Shown: one piece after another, positions 43,348 to 52,586 of the stretch
Layout: each line of letters begins with the position of its first letter
Numbering within the stretch: position 1 is the stretch's first letter
DNA from: Ulvibacterium sp.
GTDB taxonomy: Bacteria > Bacteroidota > Bacteroidia > Flavobacteriales > Flavobacteriaceae
DNA length: 64,000 nt
NCBI RefSeq assembly: GCF_028285715.1
Contig: NZ_JANQOO010000017.1
Span: forward strand, 1 to 64,000
Direction: 5' to 3'
Notes under the pieces: generated by a model
Database searches by the model: none
Told to the model about the DNA's origin: nothing
The model's input: the letters and a program-made list of their open reading frames with translations, nothing else
Made by a program: the position numbers and the translations under genes

Positions 43348-43977
43348 ATGAAACGATTATTGCGAATCGATTGTAGTTCACGGATCACAGGGTCGCACTC
43401 CAGAACCTTGGCCGATTATTTTGAGAAAGAATGGAAGCTCAGAAATCCTAATGGAACACTTATATATCGGGATTTGGCAAAACAGCAACTGCCCCACATC
43501 CAAAACAACACCATAGAGGGCTTTTACACCCCCTTGGAGTATATGACTCCGGAAAGCAAAAAGGCTACGGCCTTGTCGGACGAATTGATCAAGGAGCTGA
43601 AATCCGCAGATGATATCTTGATCAGTAGTCCTTTGTACAATTTAAATATTCCCTCGAATCTTAAGGCCTATCTAGATCAAGTAGTACGGGTTGGACATAC
43701 CTTCAACATCAATGAGAAGGGGTATTATGGCTTGTTGGAGGATAAATCGGCCTATTTGGCAACCGCCAAAGGCGGCCAGTACAAAGGGACCTTCATGGAG
43801 GAGTACGATTTTCAGGAGCCTTATCTCAGAGCCATTTTAGAACATATGGGCATTAAGGTCCGAGGACTATTTTCCCTTGAAGGTACAAGTGAAGCTAACA
43901 CATTGGAACAAAATAAACGTGACGTACAATCCAATATCGATGAATTATTCAAAAAACAAAACAATGAAAGCAATTAA
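43348..43977 (+). CDS. FMN-dependent NADH-azoreductase/quinone reductase
   Basis: A 209-residue flavodoxin-like fold protein of the AzoR/NQO-like group. It shows the N-terminal DCSSRITGSHSRTLADYF phosphate loop for FMN, LISSPLYNLNIPSNLKAYLD and YLATAKGGQYKG. Members reduce quinones, azo dyes or nitroaromatics using NAD(P)H by two-electron transfer. It lies downstream of a putative ECF41 promoter and overlaps the cupin gene by 14 bases. Oxidoreductases next to ECF41 sigma genes are common, supporting a shared stress response. Confidence 0.88.
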   Translation: MKRLLRIDCSSRITGSHSRTLADYFEKEWKLRNPNGTLIYRDLAKQQLPHIQNNTIEGFYTPLEYMTPESKKATALSDELIKELKSADDILISSPLYNLNIPSNLKAYLDQVVRVGHTFNINEKGYYGLLEDKSAYLATAKGGQYKGTFMEEYDFQEPYLRAILEHMGIKVRGLFSLEGTSEANTLEQNKRDVQSNIDELFKKQNNESN

Positions 43978-44479
43978 AGCAAATTACTTTGTAGATCAAT
44001 TGGAGGACAATGCCTCCATAATTGAGCCCAACGGAGGGGAAACCCTAGAATTAAATACCATTGCAATAACCTTTAAGGTCACCAGTGAAATGTCCGGCGA
44101 TCAATTGGGGGTTTACGAGATTACACTTCCCCCGATGTGTATCGGTGCAAAATTGCACTATCACCGGTTTATGGACGAGACCTTTATCGTAAACCAGGGT
44201 ATACTAACCTTAGAGGTAGCCGATAAGGTGCATGAGGCCGAACCGGGAAGTGTGGTCTATGTACCGCGATTTACACCCCATGGATTTAGGAACGACACCG
44301 ATGAAATAGTAAAATTGACCTTGATTTTCAACCCATCGCAAAAACGGGAAGGCTTTTTTAGGGGTCTTTATGAAACATTGAACGAAGTCCCCATAGATCC
44401 CGAAAAATACCTACAACTCTATAACAAATACGATAGCTTTCCAGTCGACACCTCCAATATGATTCCGATACGGGAATAA
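43964..44479 (+). CDS. cupin-domain protein
   Basis: A 171-residue single-cupin protein. Cupin motif 1 is PMCIGAKLHYHRFMDETFIV (the HxH-like YHR and E are metal ligand positions), and motif 2 is PGSVVYVPRFTPHGFRN, with the final histidine. The start is ATG 43964, overlapping the end of the azoreductase gene by 14 bases; an earlier in-frame ATG lies inside that gene. It may bind a metal and act as a dioxygenase-like or sensor protein. It belongs to the ECF41-controlled pair. Confidence 0.85.
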   Translation: MKAIKANYFVDQLEDNASIIEPNGGETLELNTIAITFKVTSEMSGDQLGVYEITLPPMCIGAKLHYHRFMDETFIVNQGILTLEVADKVHEAEPGSVVYVPRFTPHGFRNDTDEIVKLTLIFNPSQKREGFFRGLYETLNEVPIDPEKYLQLYNKYDSFPVDTSNMIPIRE

Positions 44480-44494
44480 GAATGGAAAGTGAAT

Positions 44495-44533
44495 GGTACC
44501 GGGGATTTCAGTTGGGTTTAAGTCTCCGGTACC
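44495..44533 (+). terminator. hairpin after the azoreductase-cupin pair
   Basis: GGTACCGGGGA (44495-44505) pairs with TCTCCGGTACC (44523-44533), an 11-bp stem with one mismatch and a 17-base loop, 15 bases after the cupin stop. A T-rich tail is weak (TTATATA), so it is a candidate terminator only. Confidence 0.4.
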
Positions 44534-44707
44534 TTATATAGCCCAAGTTGATTTTGGAAGGGTAGTGTTGAAAATATTTTGATTGTATGCTACATTTTTT
44601 GTAGTATTGCTACTTAATTTGTATCAAAACTAAAAACGATTCCCACATTCCCCGGTGGACGTGTAGGAGATCCGGCTAAAACTAAAAGTACTTCCAAATC
44701 ACTCCGT

Positions 44708-45247
44708 ATGGAAACATTACAAAAACCAAAACCCTCCGAATATCCCTCGTACTCTTCCATTTATATGGACCTGTTGAATGACGAAAAAAACATTTTAGAC
44801 CAACTATGGGACAACTTTTTGGATGTAAAACAATTTATGTATGGTCTTCCCAATGAAAAATTGACGTATCGCTATGCCCCGGGCAAATGGACCATTAAAG
44901 AGATCCTGGTTCATAATATTGATGATGAGCGCATCTTTTCCTGCAGGGCCATGCGCTTTGCACGAAATGATTCTACCCCCCTACCAGGGTTTGAACAGGA
45001 TGACTATGCGAAATATTCCAAGGCCAATGAAAGAAGTCTGGATAGTATTTTTGAGGAATACGAAGCCGTACGGAAAAGTACGATACTACTTTTTAAATAC
45101 CTCCCCGAGGATAGTCTTATGCGAAAAGGTTCGGGAATCGATACCGACGGCAGTATTGTCAACGAACGGACGGTAAGGGCATTTGCCTACCATATTGCAG
45201 GTCACGAATTAAGGCATCTGAACATCATCAAAGAGCGGTATTTGTAA
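44708..45247 (+). CDS. DinB-family four-helix bundle protein
   Basis: A 179-residue protein of the DinB/YfiT-like superfamily. The metal-site histidines are in LVHNIDDE and in the late HIAGHELRHLNII segment. These proteins bind a divalent metal in a four-helix bundle; some are thiol S-transferases, but most have unknown reactions. Soluble, no signal. Located between the ECF41 group and the deiminase gene, without tight coupling to either. A second small DinB-like (DUF1569) protein is at 50104. Confidence 0.85.
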   Translation: METLQKPKPSEYPSYSSIYMDLLNDEKNILDQLWDNFLDVKQFMYGLPNEKLTYRYAPGKWTIKEILVHNIDDERIFSCRAMRFARNDSTPLPGFEQDDYAKYSKANERSLDSIFEEYEAVRKSTILLFKYLPEDSLMRKGSGIDTDGSIVNERTVRAFAYHIAGHELRHLNIIKERYL

Positions 45248-45419
45248 AGCAGGCCCAGAAAGCCGTGAGAACCTTATCTTTTCTATCCGTACTTTAGGTA
45301 TCATTGGTGAATTCAGCGCAAAAAGTTATCTTGGAACCGTAATCGACAGAGATTTTTCCCGGTCATTTTGTTCGCGGCGTTATAGCTATGAATTCACAAG
45401 GTATCATAAAGTCCGAAAA

Positions 45420-46715
45420 GTGAAGATTCCGATAGTATCCATACTCATCCCGACCCTACTGTTTTGGGGGTGTAATGCATCCTTGGACAAAAAACCGGAG
45501 CCGTTGAAGGTAACCCGGCAAATGGGCGAATTTGAAACCATAGATGCGCTTTGGCTTATTTGGCCGACCACGGACCATAAGGAGGGGGAATCCGTGGAAA
45601 AGGTAACCTTGGCCATTATCGATGCCCTGATCAGCGACCTAAACCTTGTCATAAGTTGTTCCGATGATCAAATTCTTGAAAAGGCAAAATCCACCTTGGG
45701 CCAAAAATATCCGAATCTGAAGAATTTGATTTTTCATGTAATTCCCTCGGTGGAGTTATGGGCAAGGGACATGGGACCCGTTTTTGTGGAAATGGAAAAT
45801 GGAAAACATGCTATAGCCGACTTTAATTTCAACTCTTGGGGCTATTCGGACACCCTAGATCAAAGTTCCCAAATTGAGGAGCAATATGATGAAAAGGCAG
45901 CGGAACTATTGGATCTTCCCATCATCTCGAGTACCATGATCAGTGAAGGCGGGAACCGTGAGCTCAATGGAAAAGGGACGTTGGTGGTGACGGAAACCGT
46001 GGAGCAGGGACGTAATCCAGGGATGTCCAAAACAGCCATGGAAGCCGAGTATCAAAGATTGCTGGGTGTTACCAAAACCATTTGGCTCAAAAAGGGACTC
46101 TTGGAGGATAGCCACACTTTTTTAGGGCCCTTATCCATCTCAGATGGGAAGAAGGCCTATACCGTGGTTACCACCAATGGCCATGTGGATGAATTTGCAC
46201 GCTTTGTAAACCATTCCACCCTTCTTTTGGCCCAAATTGACAGTACTGAATTAGAAGATCCTATGGCCCGGGAAAACCACAGGCGTTTGGAAGAGAACTT
46301 TGAAATTCTTTCGAACAGTTCCGATCAAGACGGGAATCCACTAAAAATAGTACGATTACCCCTGCCGCAAACCATTTTGACCACTTTAGATCCCGGAGAT
46401 TATGTCTATGACTATATTAAAACCTTGGACTATCAGGATGGAAGCCAATTTCCTGATGGAGATACCATTACCGTTGTGGCTCCAGCAAGTTATCTCAATT
46501 TTATCATTACCAATTCCGTAGTCCTTGGTCAGAAATATTGGCGAGAGGGTATGTCCGAAAAATTAAAGCGGCAGGATGCCGAGGCCAAAAGAATACTGCA
46601 AACCGTATTTCCCGAAAAAAAAGTCGTGATGCTGGATGCACTGGCCGTAAATTTGGGAGGAGGTGGATTGCATTGTATAAGCATGCATCAACCCAAATTA
46701 CGTGTCAATCCCTAG
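45420..46715 (+). CDS. agmatine deiminase/bacterial peptidylarginine deiminase-family lipoprotein
   Basis: A 431-residue guanidino-group modifying enzyme of the PPAD/AguA family. The lipoprotein signal ends at FWGCN, from the GTG start at 45420. Family motifs are all present: WARDMGPVFVE, SEGGNRELNGKG, TNGHVDEFARFV with the catalytic His, and the nucleophile C419 in GGGGLHCISMHQP. Family members convert arginine-like guanidines to ureas with release of ammonia. The envelope location is unlike cytoplasmic agmatine deiminase and closer to secreted peptidylarginine deiminases, though the substrate is not certain. Monocistronic. Confidence 0.85.
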   Translation: MKIPIVSILIPTLLFWGCNASLDKKPEPLKVTRQMGEFETIDALWLIWPTTDHKEGESVEKVTLAIIDALISDLNLVISCSDDQILEKAKSTLGQKYPNLKNLIFHVIPSVELWARDMGPVFVEMENGKHAIADFNFNSWGYSDTLDQSSQIEEQYDEKAAELLDLPIISSTMISEGGNRELNGKGTLVVTETVEQGRNPGMSKTAMEAEYQRLLGVTKTIWLKKGLLEDSHTFLGPLSISDGKKAYTVVTTNGHVDEFARFVNHSTLLLAQIDSTELEDPMARENHRRLEENFEILSNSSDQDGNPLKIVRLPLPQTILTTLDPGDYVYDYIKTLDYQDGSQFPDGDTITVVAPASYLNFIITNSVVLGQKYWREGMSEKLKRQDAEAKRILQTVFPEKKVVMLDALAVNLGGGGLHCISMHQPKLRVNP

Positions 46716-46845
46716 CAAATACCCAGATCGTGTTCTACAAAAAGAATGGCGTGCACTGACTTTTTTGTATCTTTTCGGGCACGAAGCTTATGAGTGATTG
46801 ACATCCCAATCCACATTTTTAAGACATCCGATAAAACCATACTTA

Positions 46846-47826
46846 ATGAAACACAAAATATCGAGAAGAAAGGCCATTGCCACTGGCCTTACAGGTTCCT
46901 TGGCGGCAATAGGGGGCTATGCCTTTGCGGCCAATTCCAAGGCTACACCATTCACTTTTGCGCCAAAGGCAAAGAAAAAGTTACCCTTTCGAATCAGTTT
47001 AAACACCTCTACCCTATTGCATTACGAGCTGGATGTAGCCATGCAAATAGATCTCGTGGCCGATGCCGGTTTTGATGGTATAGAACTATGGATGCGAAAT
47101 ATAAAGACCTATTTGAAAAACGGGGGAAACACGGCCGACCTAAAGCATAAATTGCAGGATCGAGGACTGGTTCTGGAGAATATTATCGGATTTTCAAAAT
47201 GGTGCAGCGACGATGCCGAGGAACGAAAAAAAGCACTAGATCAACTGCGCGAAGAAATGCATATTACGGCAGGCCTGGGCGGGGCTTATATTGCCGCTCC
47301 GGTACAAGGGATAACCTCCCTGGATAGTACAAAATACGATGCCTATGCTGAACGCTATGCCGCTATTCTACAACTGGGCGATGAAACGGGGGTAACCCCC
47401 ATTATGGAACTCTGGGGTATGGGGGCCTTACACAAGGTAGCGGACTGTGCCCAAATCGCTATCGCCTCGGGACACCCTAAAGCCACCATATTGCTGGATT
47501 TTTATCATGTATATCGGGGTGGGAACGACTGGGACACCGTTGATATTCTCAATGGGAAGAAATTACCTGTAATACACATGAACGATTATCCCGCTACACC
47601 CGCCTATGATCAACTTAAGGATTCAGATCGGGTATTGCCAGGAGAAGGTATCTGCCCTTTTGATTCGGTGATTCCTAAACTGTACGATGCGGGTTTTAGG
47701 GGCGGATTTTCAGTAGAACTGTTCAACCAAGGCTATTGGGAAACCATGGATGCGAAGACACTATTGCAACAGAGCTATGAAAAAACCTACTATGTGGTGG
47801 AAAAAGCACTTGGGGACCTCATCTGA
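46846..47826 (+). CDS. Tat-exported sugar phosphate isomerase/epimerase-like TIM-barrel protein
   Basis: A 326-residue protein. ATG 46846 begins a twin-arginine signal (MKHKISRRKAIATGLTG), whereas the open frame upstream has no such feature. Barrel motifs: FRISLNTSTL, GFDGIELWM, PIMELWGMG, ILLDFYHVYRGG, VIHMNDYP and GFRGGFSVELF, with Glu/Asp/His/Glu metal ligands in the right order. It resembles IolE/hydroxypyruvate isomerase-like proteins. No partner enzymes are adjacent, so it appears as a lone third paralogue in the window. Confidence 0.8.
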   Translation: MKHKISRRKAIATGLTGSLAAIGGYAFAANSKATPFTFAPKAKKKLPFRISLNTSTLLHYELDVAMQIDLVADAGFDGIELWMRNIKTYLKNGGNTADLKHKLQDRGLVLENIIGFSKWCSDDAEERKKALDQLREEMHITAGLGGAYIAAPVQGITSLDSTKYDAYAERYAAILQLGDETGVTPIMELWGMGALHKVADCAQIAIASGHPKATILLDFYHVYRGGNDWDTVDILNGKKLPVIHMNDYPATPAYDQLKDSDRVLPGEGICPFDSVIPKLYDAGFRGGFSVELFNQGYWETMDAKTLLQQSYEKTYYVVEKALGDLI

Positions 47827-47957
47827 CCCTACGAGATTTCCGGTTTGGGAACTGCCCTGGTCATCCCTAAAGAAGGAATCCTGCTAAGAATGTGAATCAC
47901 AGCAAATCGCCAAGGTATTCAGGTAGGTAAACACTCCACCCATAATCAGTAAGGAAA

Positions 47958-49127
47958 ATGAAAAAAGTTGTCGGTATTGTACTGCTTTGTCTTACCATGT
48001 TGGTAATGGTAGCGTGGGCCATAAATCCGCAATTATTTAAGATAGTATGGTATCAAAAACCGGAGGTAGACACCTACAAAAGCTTTCCTACTAGAGCAAT
48101 GAGCCCAAGCCCAAGCCCTTTACGTTTTACCGTGGACACTTCAAAAGGAAACAAATTGGATTCGGTGATGGTCAAAAATTGGGAAAACCAATATGTTCCA
48201 TTTTCGGAATATTTTGAAAAAGGTGATTTACTCGCTTTTTTGGTTATCAAAAACGATACCCTGGTTTATGAAAAATACGGGGAAAACTACAATAGAGAGA
48301 CGGTATCCAATACCTTCTCCATTGGAAAGACCATGATTTCAATTTTAACAGGAAAGGCCATTGACCTGGGATATATCAAGGATACCGAACAAAGGGTCAT
48401 TAACTACCTGCCCGAACTTAAGGACGTTCCAAACTTTGACGAGATTACGATTCTAGATCTCTTGAATATGAAATCCGGTTTACAATTCAAACGGGCCGGA
48501 AAAGGTATTATTTCCGATCTTTTTTGTGATGAAGCGCGGTTCTACTATACCAACGACCTAAAAAATGATTTGGTAAAGGTTAAGGCCGATACCCTACCGG
48601 GGACAAGGTGGAAATATAGCAATCTAGACCCTTTGTTTTTAACGTGGGTCTTGGAAAGAGCCGCGAAAACCAAGGTTTCCCAATTGTTTGAGCGTGAAAT
48701 CTGGAAGCCCATCGGGGCCGAATATGGAGGAAGTTGGGGTGTGGACCAAAAAGACGGTCTCGAAAACTCCCCGAGCAGTTTTCAATGTACGGCCATAGAT
48801 CTGGCCAAGATAGGAAGGTTATACCTCAACAAGGGGGTTCGGGATACGGTTCAAGTTTTATCTTTGGATTGGATTGAGAAAAGTACCCACATTACTATGG
48901 AAAATAGGGGGAACACCGAAAAAGGTTGGCAAAAAGCAACACATCAATACTATTGGTGGCTGCCCCAGGAAAATTATGAAGGGGATTATTCGGCCGAAGG
49001 TCTTAGGGGTCAACGTCTTTATATAAATCCTAAGGAAAATATCATAATCGTTCAATTTGCCAAACGGGGATATGGAGGTTACCCTTACCGGGCTATAGCC
49101 CAGCATTTTTCTGGTGATAGTGACTAA
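47958..49127 (+). CDS. serine hydrolase of the beta-lactamase class C family
   Basis: A 389-residue protein with an N-terminal membrane segment (about residues 4-22) that may anchor it facing the periplasm. Catalytic motif S121-I-G-K124 (FSIGKT) and the tyrosine motif WKYSNLDP are intact; the late GLRGQRLYI segment stands at the third motif position and resembles 6-aminohexanoate-dimer hydrolase-like members. Such enzymes cleave esters, amides or beta-lactams. The substrate is unknown. Single gene. Confidence 0.85.
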   Translation: MKKVVGIVLLCLTMLVMVAWAINPQLFKIVWYQKPEVDTYKSFPTRAMSPSPSPLRFTVDTSKGNKLDSVMVKNWENQYVPFSEYFEKGDLLAFLVIKNDTLVYEKYGENYNRETVSNTFSIGKTMISILTGKAIDLGYIKDTEQRVINYLPELKDVPNFDEITILDLLNMKSGLQFKRAGKGIISDLFCDEARFYYTNDLKNDLVKVKADTLPGTRWKYSNLDPLFLTWVLERAAKTKVSQLFEREIWKPIGAEYGGSWGVDQKDGLENSPSSFQCTAIDLAKIGRLYLNKGVRDTVQVLSLDWIEKSTHITMENRGNTEKGWQKATHQYYWWLPQENYEGDYSAEGLRGQRLYINPKENIIIVQFAKRGYGGYPYRAIAQHFSGDSD

Positions 49128-49140
49128 AAAGGAAAAGTAA

Positions 49141-49281
49141 TACGGAACACCGCTTGGGATTACTACTGAGGGCATAGAAAGGGAGAGAAAACGACATCCA
49201 GGGATGTTCAGCAAATACGCTGAAGGTATTACCGAAGAGCAATGCCAAATCGTTAATTCCGCAAGAAAGGACAAAAAGTAG
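49141..49281 (+). pseudogene. possible remnant coding segment
   Basis: Forty-six sense codons without a start codon, beginning just after a stop at 49138 and ending at TAG 49279-49281. The conceptual peptide (YGTPLGITTEGIERERK ... GITEEQCQIVNSARK) has a protein-like composition but no recognised family. It may be a gene fragment or chance, and lies between two intact genes. Confidence 0.25.
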
Positions 49282-49369
49282 TGGGATTCAGCTTTCCTGG
49301 ACTTCTACTTTTTAAATACATTTATGCAGCACTAAAGGATGTTACCTTATGAAGCATGAATGGAGAAAA

Positions 49370-49981
49370 ATGGAAAAGAAGACTTATGTGCCCAAGGAGA
49401 ATCCGGAAATAGTGGAAATTCCGGAATTCAGGTTCCTAACCATCGAGGGTGAGGGCAGCCCACAAAATAAAGTCTTTGCTGAATATATTACCGTACTCTA
49501 TTCCGTTTCCTACGCCATAAAAATGAACCTGAAAAAGGAAAGTAAGCCACCTAGTAGGTATTTCGATTATACAGTCTATCCGCTGGAGGGTATTTGGGAT
49601 ATTACGGCTGAGGCGAAAACAACATTTACAGGAAAAATTGACAAAAACGACCTGGTCTTTAAATTAATGATCCGGCAACCGGACTTTGTAAGCGATGCCT
49701 ATTTTAAGGAAATGTTGGAACAGACCCAAAAAAGAAAACCACACCCTTTTTTGGAGCAACTTAAATTTGAGCCGATAACGGATGGAAAATGTATTCAAAT
49801 GATGCATATAGGAAGTTATGATGACGAACCTCGGAGTTTTAAGACCATGGAAGATTTTGCCGAGAAAGAAAATCTCTCAAGAATATCCAAGGAGCATAGG
49901 GAAATCTATCTAAGCGATTTTAGAAAGGTAGCACCGGAAAAATTGAAGACCGTTTTGCGATTTAGAGTGGAACCCAAATAA
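49370..49981 (+). CDS. GyrI-like small-molecule-binding domain protein
   Basis: A 203-residue protein from ATG 49370 (an ATG seven codons earlier is also possible). The PEFRFLTIEGEGSPQNKVFA start and the later FEPITDGKCIQMMHIGSYDD segment match GyrI-like domains, whose cleft binds hydrophobic cations or other small molecules. It stands alone without a DNA-binding domain, so it is not itself a transcription factor. Cytoplasmic; single gene. Confidence 0.8.
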   Translation: MEKKTYVPKENPEIVEIPEFRFLTIEGEGSPQNKVFAEYITVLYSVSYAIKMNLKKESKPPSRYFDYTVYPLEGIWDITAEAKTTFTGKIDKNDLVFKLMIRQPDFVSDAYFKEMLEQTQKRKPHPFLEQLKFEPITDGKCIQMMHIGSYDDEPRSFKTMEDFAEKENLSRISKEHREIYLSDFRKVAPEKLKTVLRFRVEPK

Positions 49982-50103
49982 ATCCAAAGATGTGTATGGA
50001 CCGCTATTTAATTAGAATAACACCATAAGAGACCAACGGGAAATTAATCTTTCCTCGTTCAATCCTCTTTTTTAGTACTTTAGAAACTTCAATCAAAAAA
50101 AGG

Positions 50104-50562
50104 ATGTCCATGAAAAATATCTTTGATGAAAATGATGTAAAGGAAATCAAGACACGCATCAACGCCCTAAGTCCGGAAACCCAAAGCCTTTGGGGAAAAA
50201 TGAGTGTTGCCCAAATGTTGGCCCATGTAAATGTGGCCTATGAATTGGTTTATACGGATAAGCATCCCAAGCCTAAAGGGTTTCAGAAATTTATGATCAA
50301 ATTATTCGCTAAAAATGTGGTCGTTGGTCCCAAACCGTATAAAAAAAATATCCGTACAGCGCCTGCTTTTCTCATCGAAGGGGAAAGGGATTTTGAAAAA
50401 GAAAAGAAACGGCTGCTCGACCATTTGGACAAGACCCTGCAATTGGGGGCCTCACATTTTCATAATAAGGAATCCCATGCTTTTGGACCTTTGACCGAAA
50501 AGGAGTGGAACACTTTGTTTTCCAAACATTTGGACCACCATTTACAACAGTTCGGGGTCTAG
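50104..50562 (+). CDS. DUF1569/DinB-like protein
   Basis: A 152-residue protein. The helical pattern with SVAQMLAHVNVAYELV near residue 36 and KHLDHHLQQFG at the end places it in the DUF1569 branch of DinB-like four-helix proteins, with histidines at the usual metal positions. Function unknown. The strong hairpin at 50676-50697 lies downstream. Confidence 0.75.
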   Translation: MSMKNIFDENDVKEIKTRINALSPETQSLWGKMSVAQMLAHVNVAYELVYTDKHPKPKGFQKFMIKLFAKNVVVGPKPYKKNIRTAPAFLIEGERDFEKEKKRLLDHLDKTLQLGASHFHNKESHAFGPLTEKEWNTLFSKHLDHHLQQFGV

Positions 50563-50670
50563 ATTCCGTTATACTAAAAGCGAACATCCGGGTAGAGCAT
50601 AAAGCTGTAGTTCCACGTACGCCGCCCGTCATATGGCGTTGATCAAAGACCTCGGGTAAATACCACATAC

Positions 50671-50700
50671 AAAAAAACGCCCTATTGGGGCGCTTTTTGT
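50671..50700. terminator. bidirectional terminator between convergent genes
   Basis: The hairpin ACGCCC-TATT-GGGGCGCT is flanked by an A-run on the left and a T-run on the right (50671-50698), so it can end transcripts from both the DUF1569 gene (plus) and the DUF2853 gene (minus). Confidence 0.8.
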
Positions 50701-50717
50701 AAGGTCTTACGAAAAAA

Positions 50718-51050
50718 CTAGCTCAACTCATGAGCTACCAAATAATAAAATGCCGGTCTGCTTTTCATACGGATTCCGGACATTTTATCGGCCACGGAAT
50801 GGATAGCGGCCATAGCCTTGTCCTTATCGGTCACCCCCAATTTTTTCTCAACGAAATTACGTCTTACGGTCTCCAATTCGGACTCATCCGTTCCAGATAC
50901 CAGAAGAGCGTCCTGATTGTTCACCATCGTCTTTAAACTGTTGACGTAGCCATCCAATTGATCATGATCAATATCGGACACTCCACATTCGTTCAATTGT
51001 GCGACCGCTGTAGATTTTAATGCAGCCAATTTATCTGCTAAATCGCTCAT
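50718..51050 (-). CDS. DUF2853-family protein
   Basis: A 110-residue cytoplasmic helical protein. Sequences such as LAALKSTAVAQLNECGVSDI, RNFVEKKLGVTDKDKAM and KSRPAFYYLVAHEL match the DUF2853 family. Its role is not known. Length is typical. It faces away from the beta-lactamase-like gene at 51274, with its promoter in the shared AT-rich gap. Confidence 0.85.
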   Translation of the reverse strand: MSDLADKLAALKSTAVAQLNECGVSDIDHDQLDGYVNSLKTMVNNQDALLVSGTDESELETVRRNFVEKKLGVTDKDKAMAAIHSVADKMSGIRMKSRPAFYYLVAHELS

Positions 51051-51273
51051 AGTAGTTTTGATTTAAATAGATTATCAGATTATACTGTTTTGAAAAAATT
51101 TGAATTTTTCAATAGGTCAACAAGTTAAAAATTTCCCCAATAAAATAGGGGATTAAAAGGGAATTTCTTGAGAGATGTTTTGGAAAGGGAAAAAAGAGTA
51201 TCTTGATAATTCAAAAACGGAAAGGGTTTTGGCAAAAATTGCCAAATCTTATATAGGAACAAAACTTCCAACC

Positions 51274-52512
51274 ATGAAAAACAGCCGCCATTTTTCCATT
51301 TTTTTGAGTCTTATTTGTCTTTTCGTCCTATCTGCTCAGGGACAACAGGCACTACTGGAAAAGAAGGAATTAGCCGGAATATCTGCGGAACGTCTGCAAA
51401 GGTATGATGCTTTTTTGGAGCGGGAAGTAAATGAAGGCAAAATTCCCGGAGCGATTTCCTTGGTTCTGAGAAAAGGACAAATAGTACATGACAATACCTA
51501 CGGATATAGCAGTTTGGAGGATAAGAGCCCTATGCAGAAAGATGGGATTTTTCATATTATGTCCATGACCAAGCCGATAATTACCGTTGCCTTTATGATG
51601 CTCTACGAAGAGGGACATTTTTTCCTGAACGACCCCGTTTCCAAGTACCTTCCCCAGTTCAAGGACGTAAAAGTTACCAAGGATCCGGACCTCGGAAAGG
51701 CAGGACCCACCGAACCGGCCAATACCGAAATTACCATTGCACAGATTCTTTCCCATACCGCCGGTTTCTTACATGGTCTTGGAGGATCTACACTGGATAA
51801 GGAAGTGCGGGAAGCGCTATACTTTGAACCTCAGGAAAGTATTGAGAGCCGTGTCAACACTTTAGTAAGTCTACCGCTCATAGCGCATCCTGGGGAACAA
51901 TGGAATTATAGCGCCTCCCCGGATGTTTTGGCCCTATTGATCGAGCACTTTTCCGGGATGACGGTCATAGATTTTTTAAGGCAACGATTGTTTGATCCCC
52001 TTGAAATGAACGATACGGGGTACAATATCTCCGACGAAAATCAGAATAGATGGGTACCGGTCCATAACCTCAATGAAGAAGGGAAACTGGTCAATTCCGA
52101 TCAGCAATTGCCTACCCAGGGAAATACCGTTTTTGGAGGAACACATGGGCTTTTTTCAACGGCTTCCGATTATATGACATTTTGCCAAATGCTGTTGAAC
52201 CAGGGCAAATGGAAGGGGAAACAATACCTGAGTCCCAAGACCTTGGAAATCATGACCATGAATCAGGTCGGGGATTTGTTTCCGGGTCCAGGGCAGGGAT
52301 TCGGATTCGGTTTTGCGGTCACTACCGATCTGGCAGACAGCAAAAGTTTGGGTTCCGTGGGGCAATACTTTTGGAGCGGTGCCTATCGCACTTACTTTTT
52401 TGTAGATCCCAAAGAAGAACTTATCGCTATTTTAATGACACAGGTCCAACCCTATAACAATTATTATGGGAACATAATGCGTCAATTTATCTATCAGGCC
52501 TTTACCGAATAG
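51274..52512 (+). CDS. secreted beta-lactamase/esterase-family serine hydrolase
   Basis: A 412-residue protein from ATG 51274, which gives a Sec signal (cleavage near SAQGQ); the upstream in-frame ATG at 51175 would hide the signal. Catalytic motif S97-M-T-K100 (IMSMTKPI) is followed by WNYSASPDVLALLIEHFSG and FGGTHGLFSTASDYMTF. This is the EstB-like branch of class C-type hydrolases, usually acting on esters, which have lost the lactamase YxN asparagine, as here (YSA). Substrate unknown. Single gene. Confidence 0.87.
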   Translation: MKNSRHFSIFLSLICLFVLSAQGQQALLEKKELAGISAERLQRYDAFLEREVNEGKIPGAISLVLRKGQIVHDNTYGYSSLEDKSPMQKDGIFHIMSMTKPIITVAFMMLYEEGHFFLNDPVSKYLPQFKDVKVTKDPDLGKAGPTEPANTEITIAQILSHTAGFLHGLGGSTLDKEVREALYFEPQESIESRVNTLVSLPLIAHPGEQWNYSASPDVLALLIEHFSGMTVIDFLRQRLFDPLEMNDTGYNISDENQNRWVPVHNLNEEGKLVNSDQQLPTQGNTVFGGTHGLFSTASDYMTFCQMLLNQGKWKGKQYLSPKTLEIMTMNQVGDLFPGPGQGFGFGFAVTTDLADSKSLGSVGQYFWSGAYRTYFFVDPKEELIAILMTQVQPYNNYYGNIMRQFIYQAFTE

Positions 52513-52586
52513 CAATGAGGTACTCCAATCCCAAACCAAGACCTAGCATATTTTTTTTATCTTACAGCAACTAAAAAATCAACTTG

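Noticed and set aside
44495..44533. Inverted repeat GGTACCGG... as a further attC-like site
   Set aside because: It lacks the AAC/GTT outer boxes and nested box structure; a terminator is more likely.
45370..45410. GCGTTATAGC sequence before the deiminase gene, like an attC right box
   Set aside because: No complementary left arm was found upstream, so a single box of this length can be chance.
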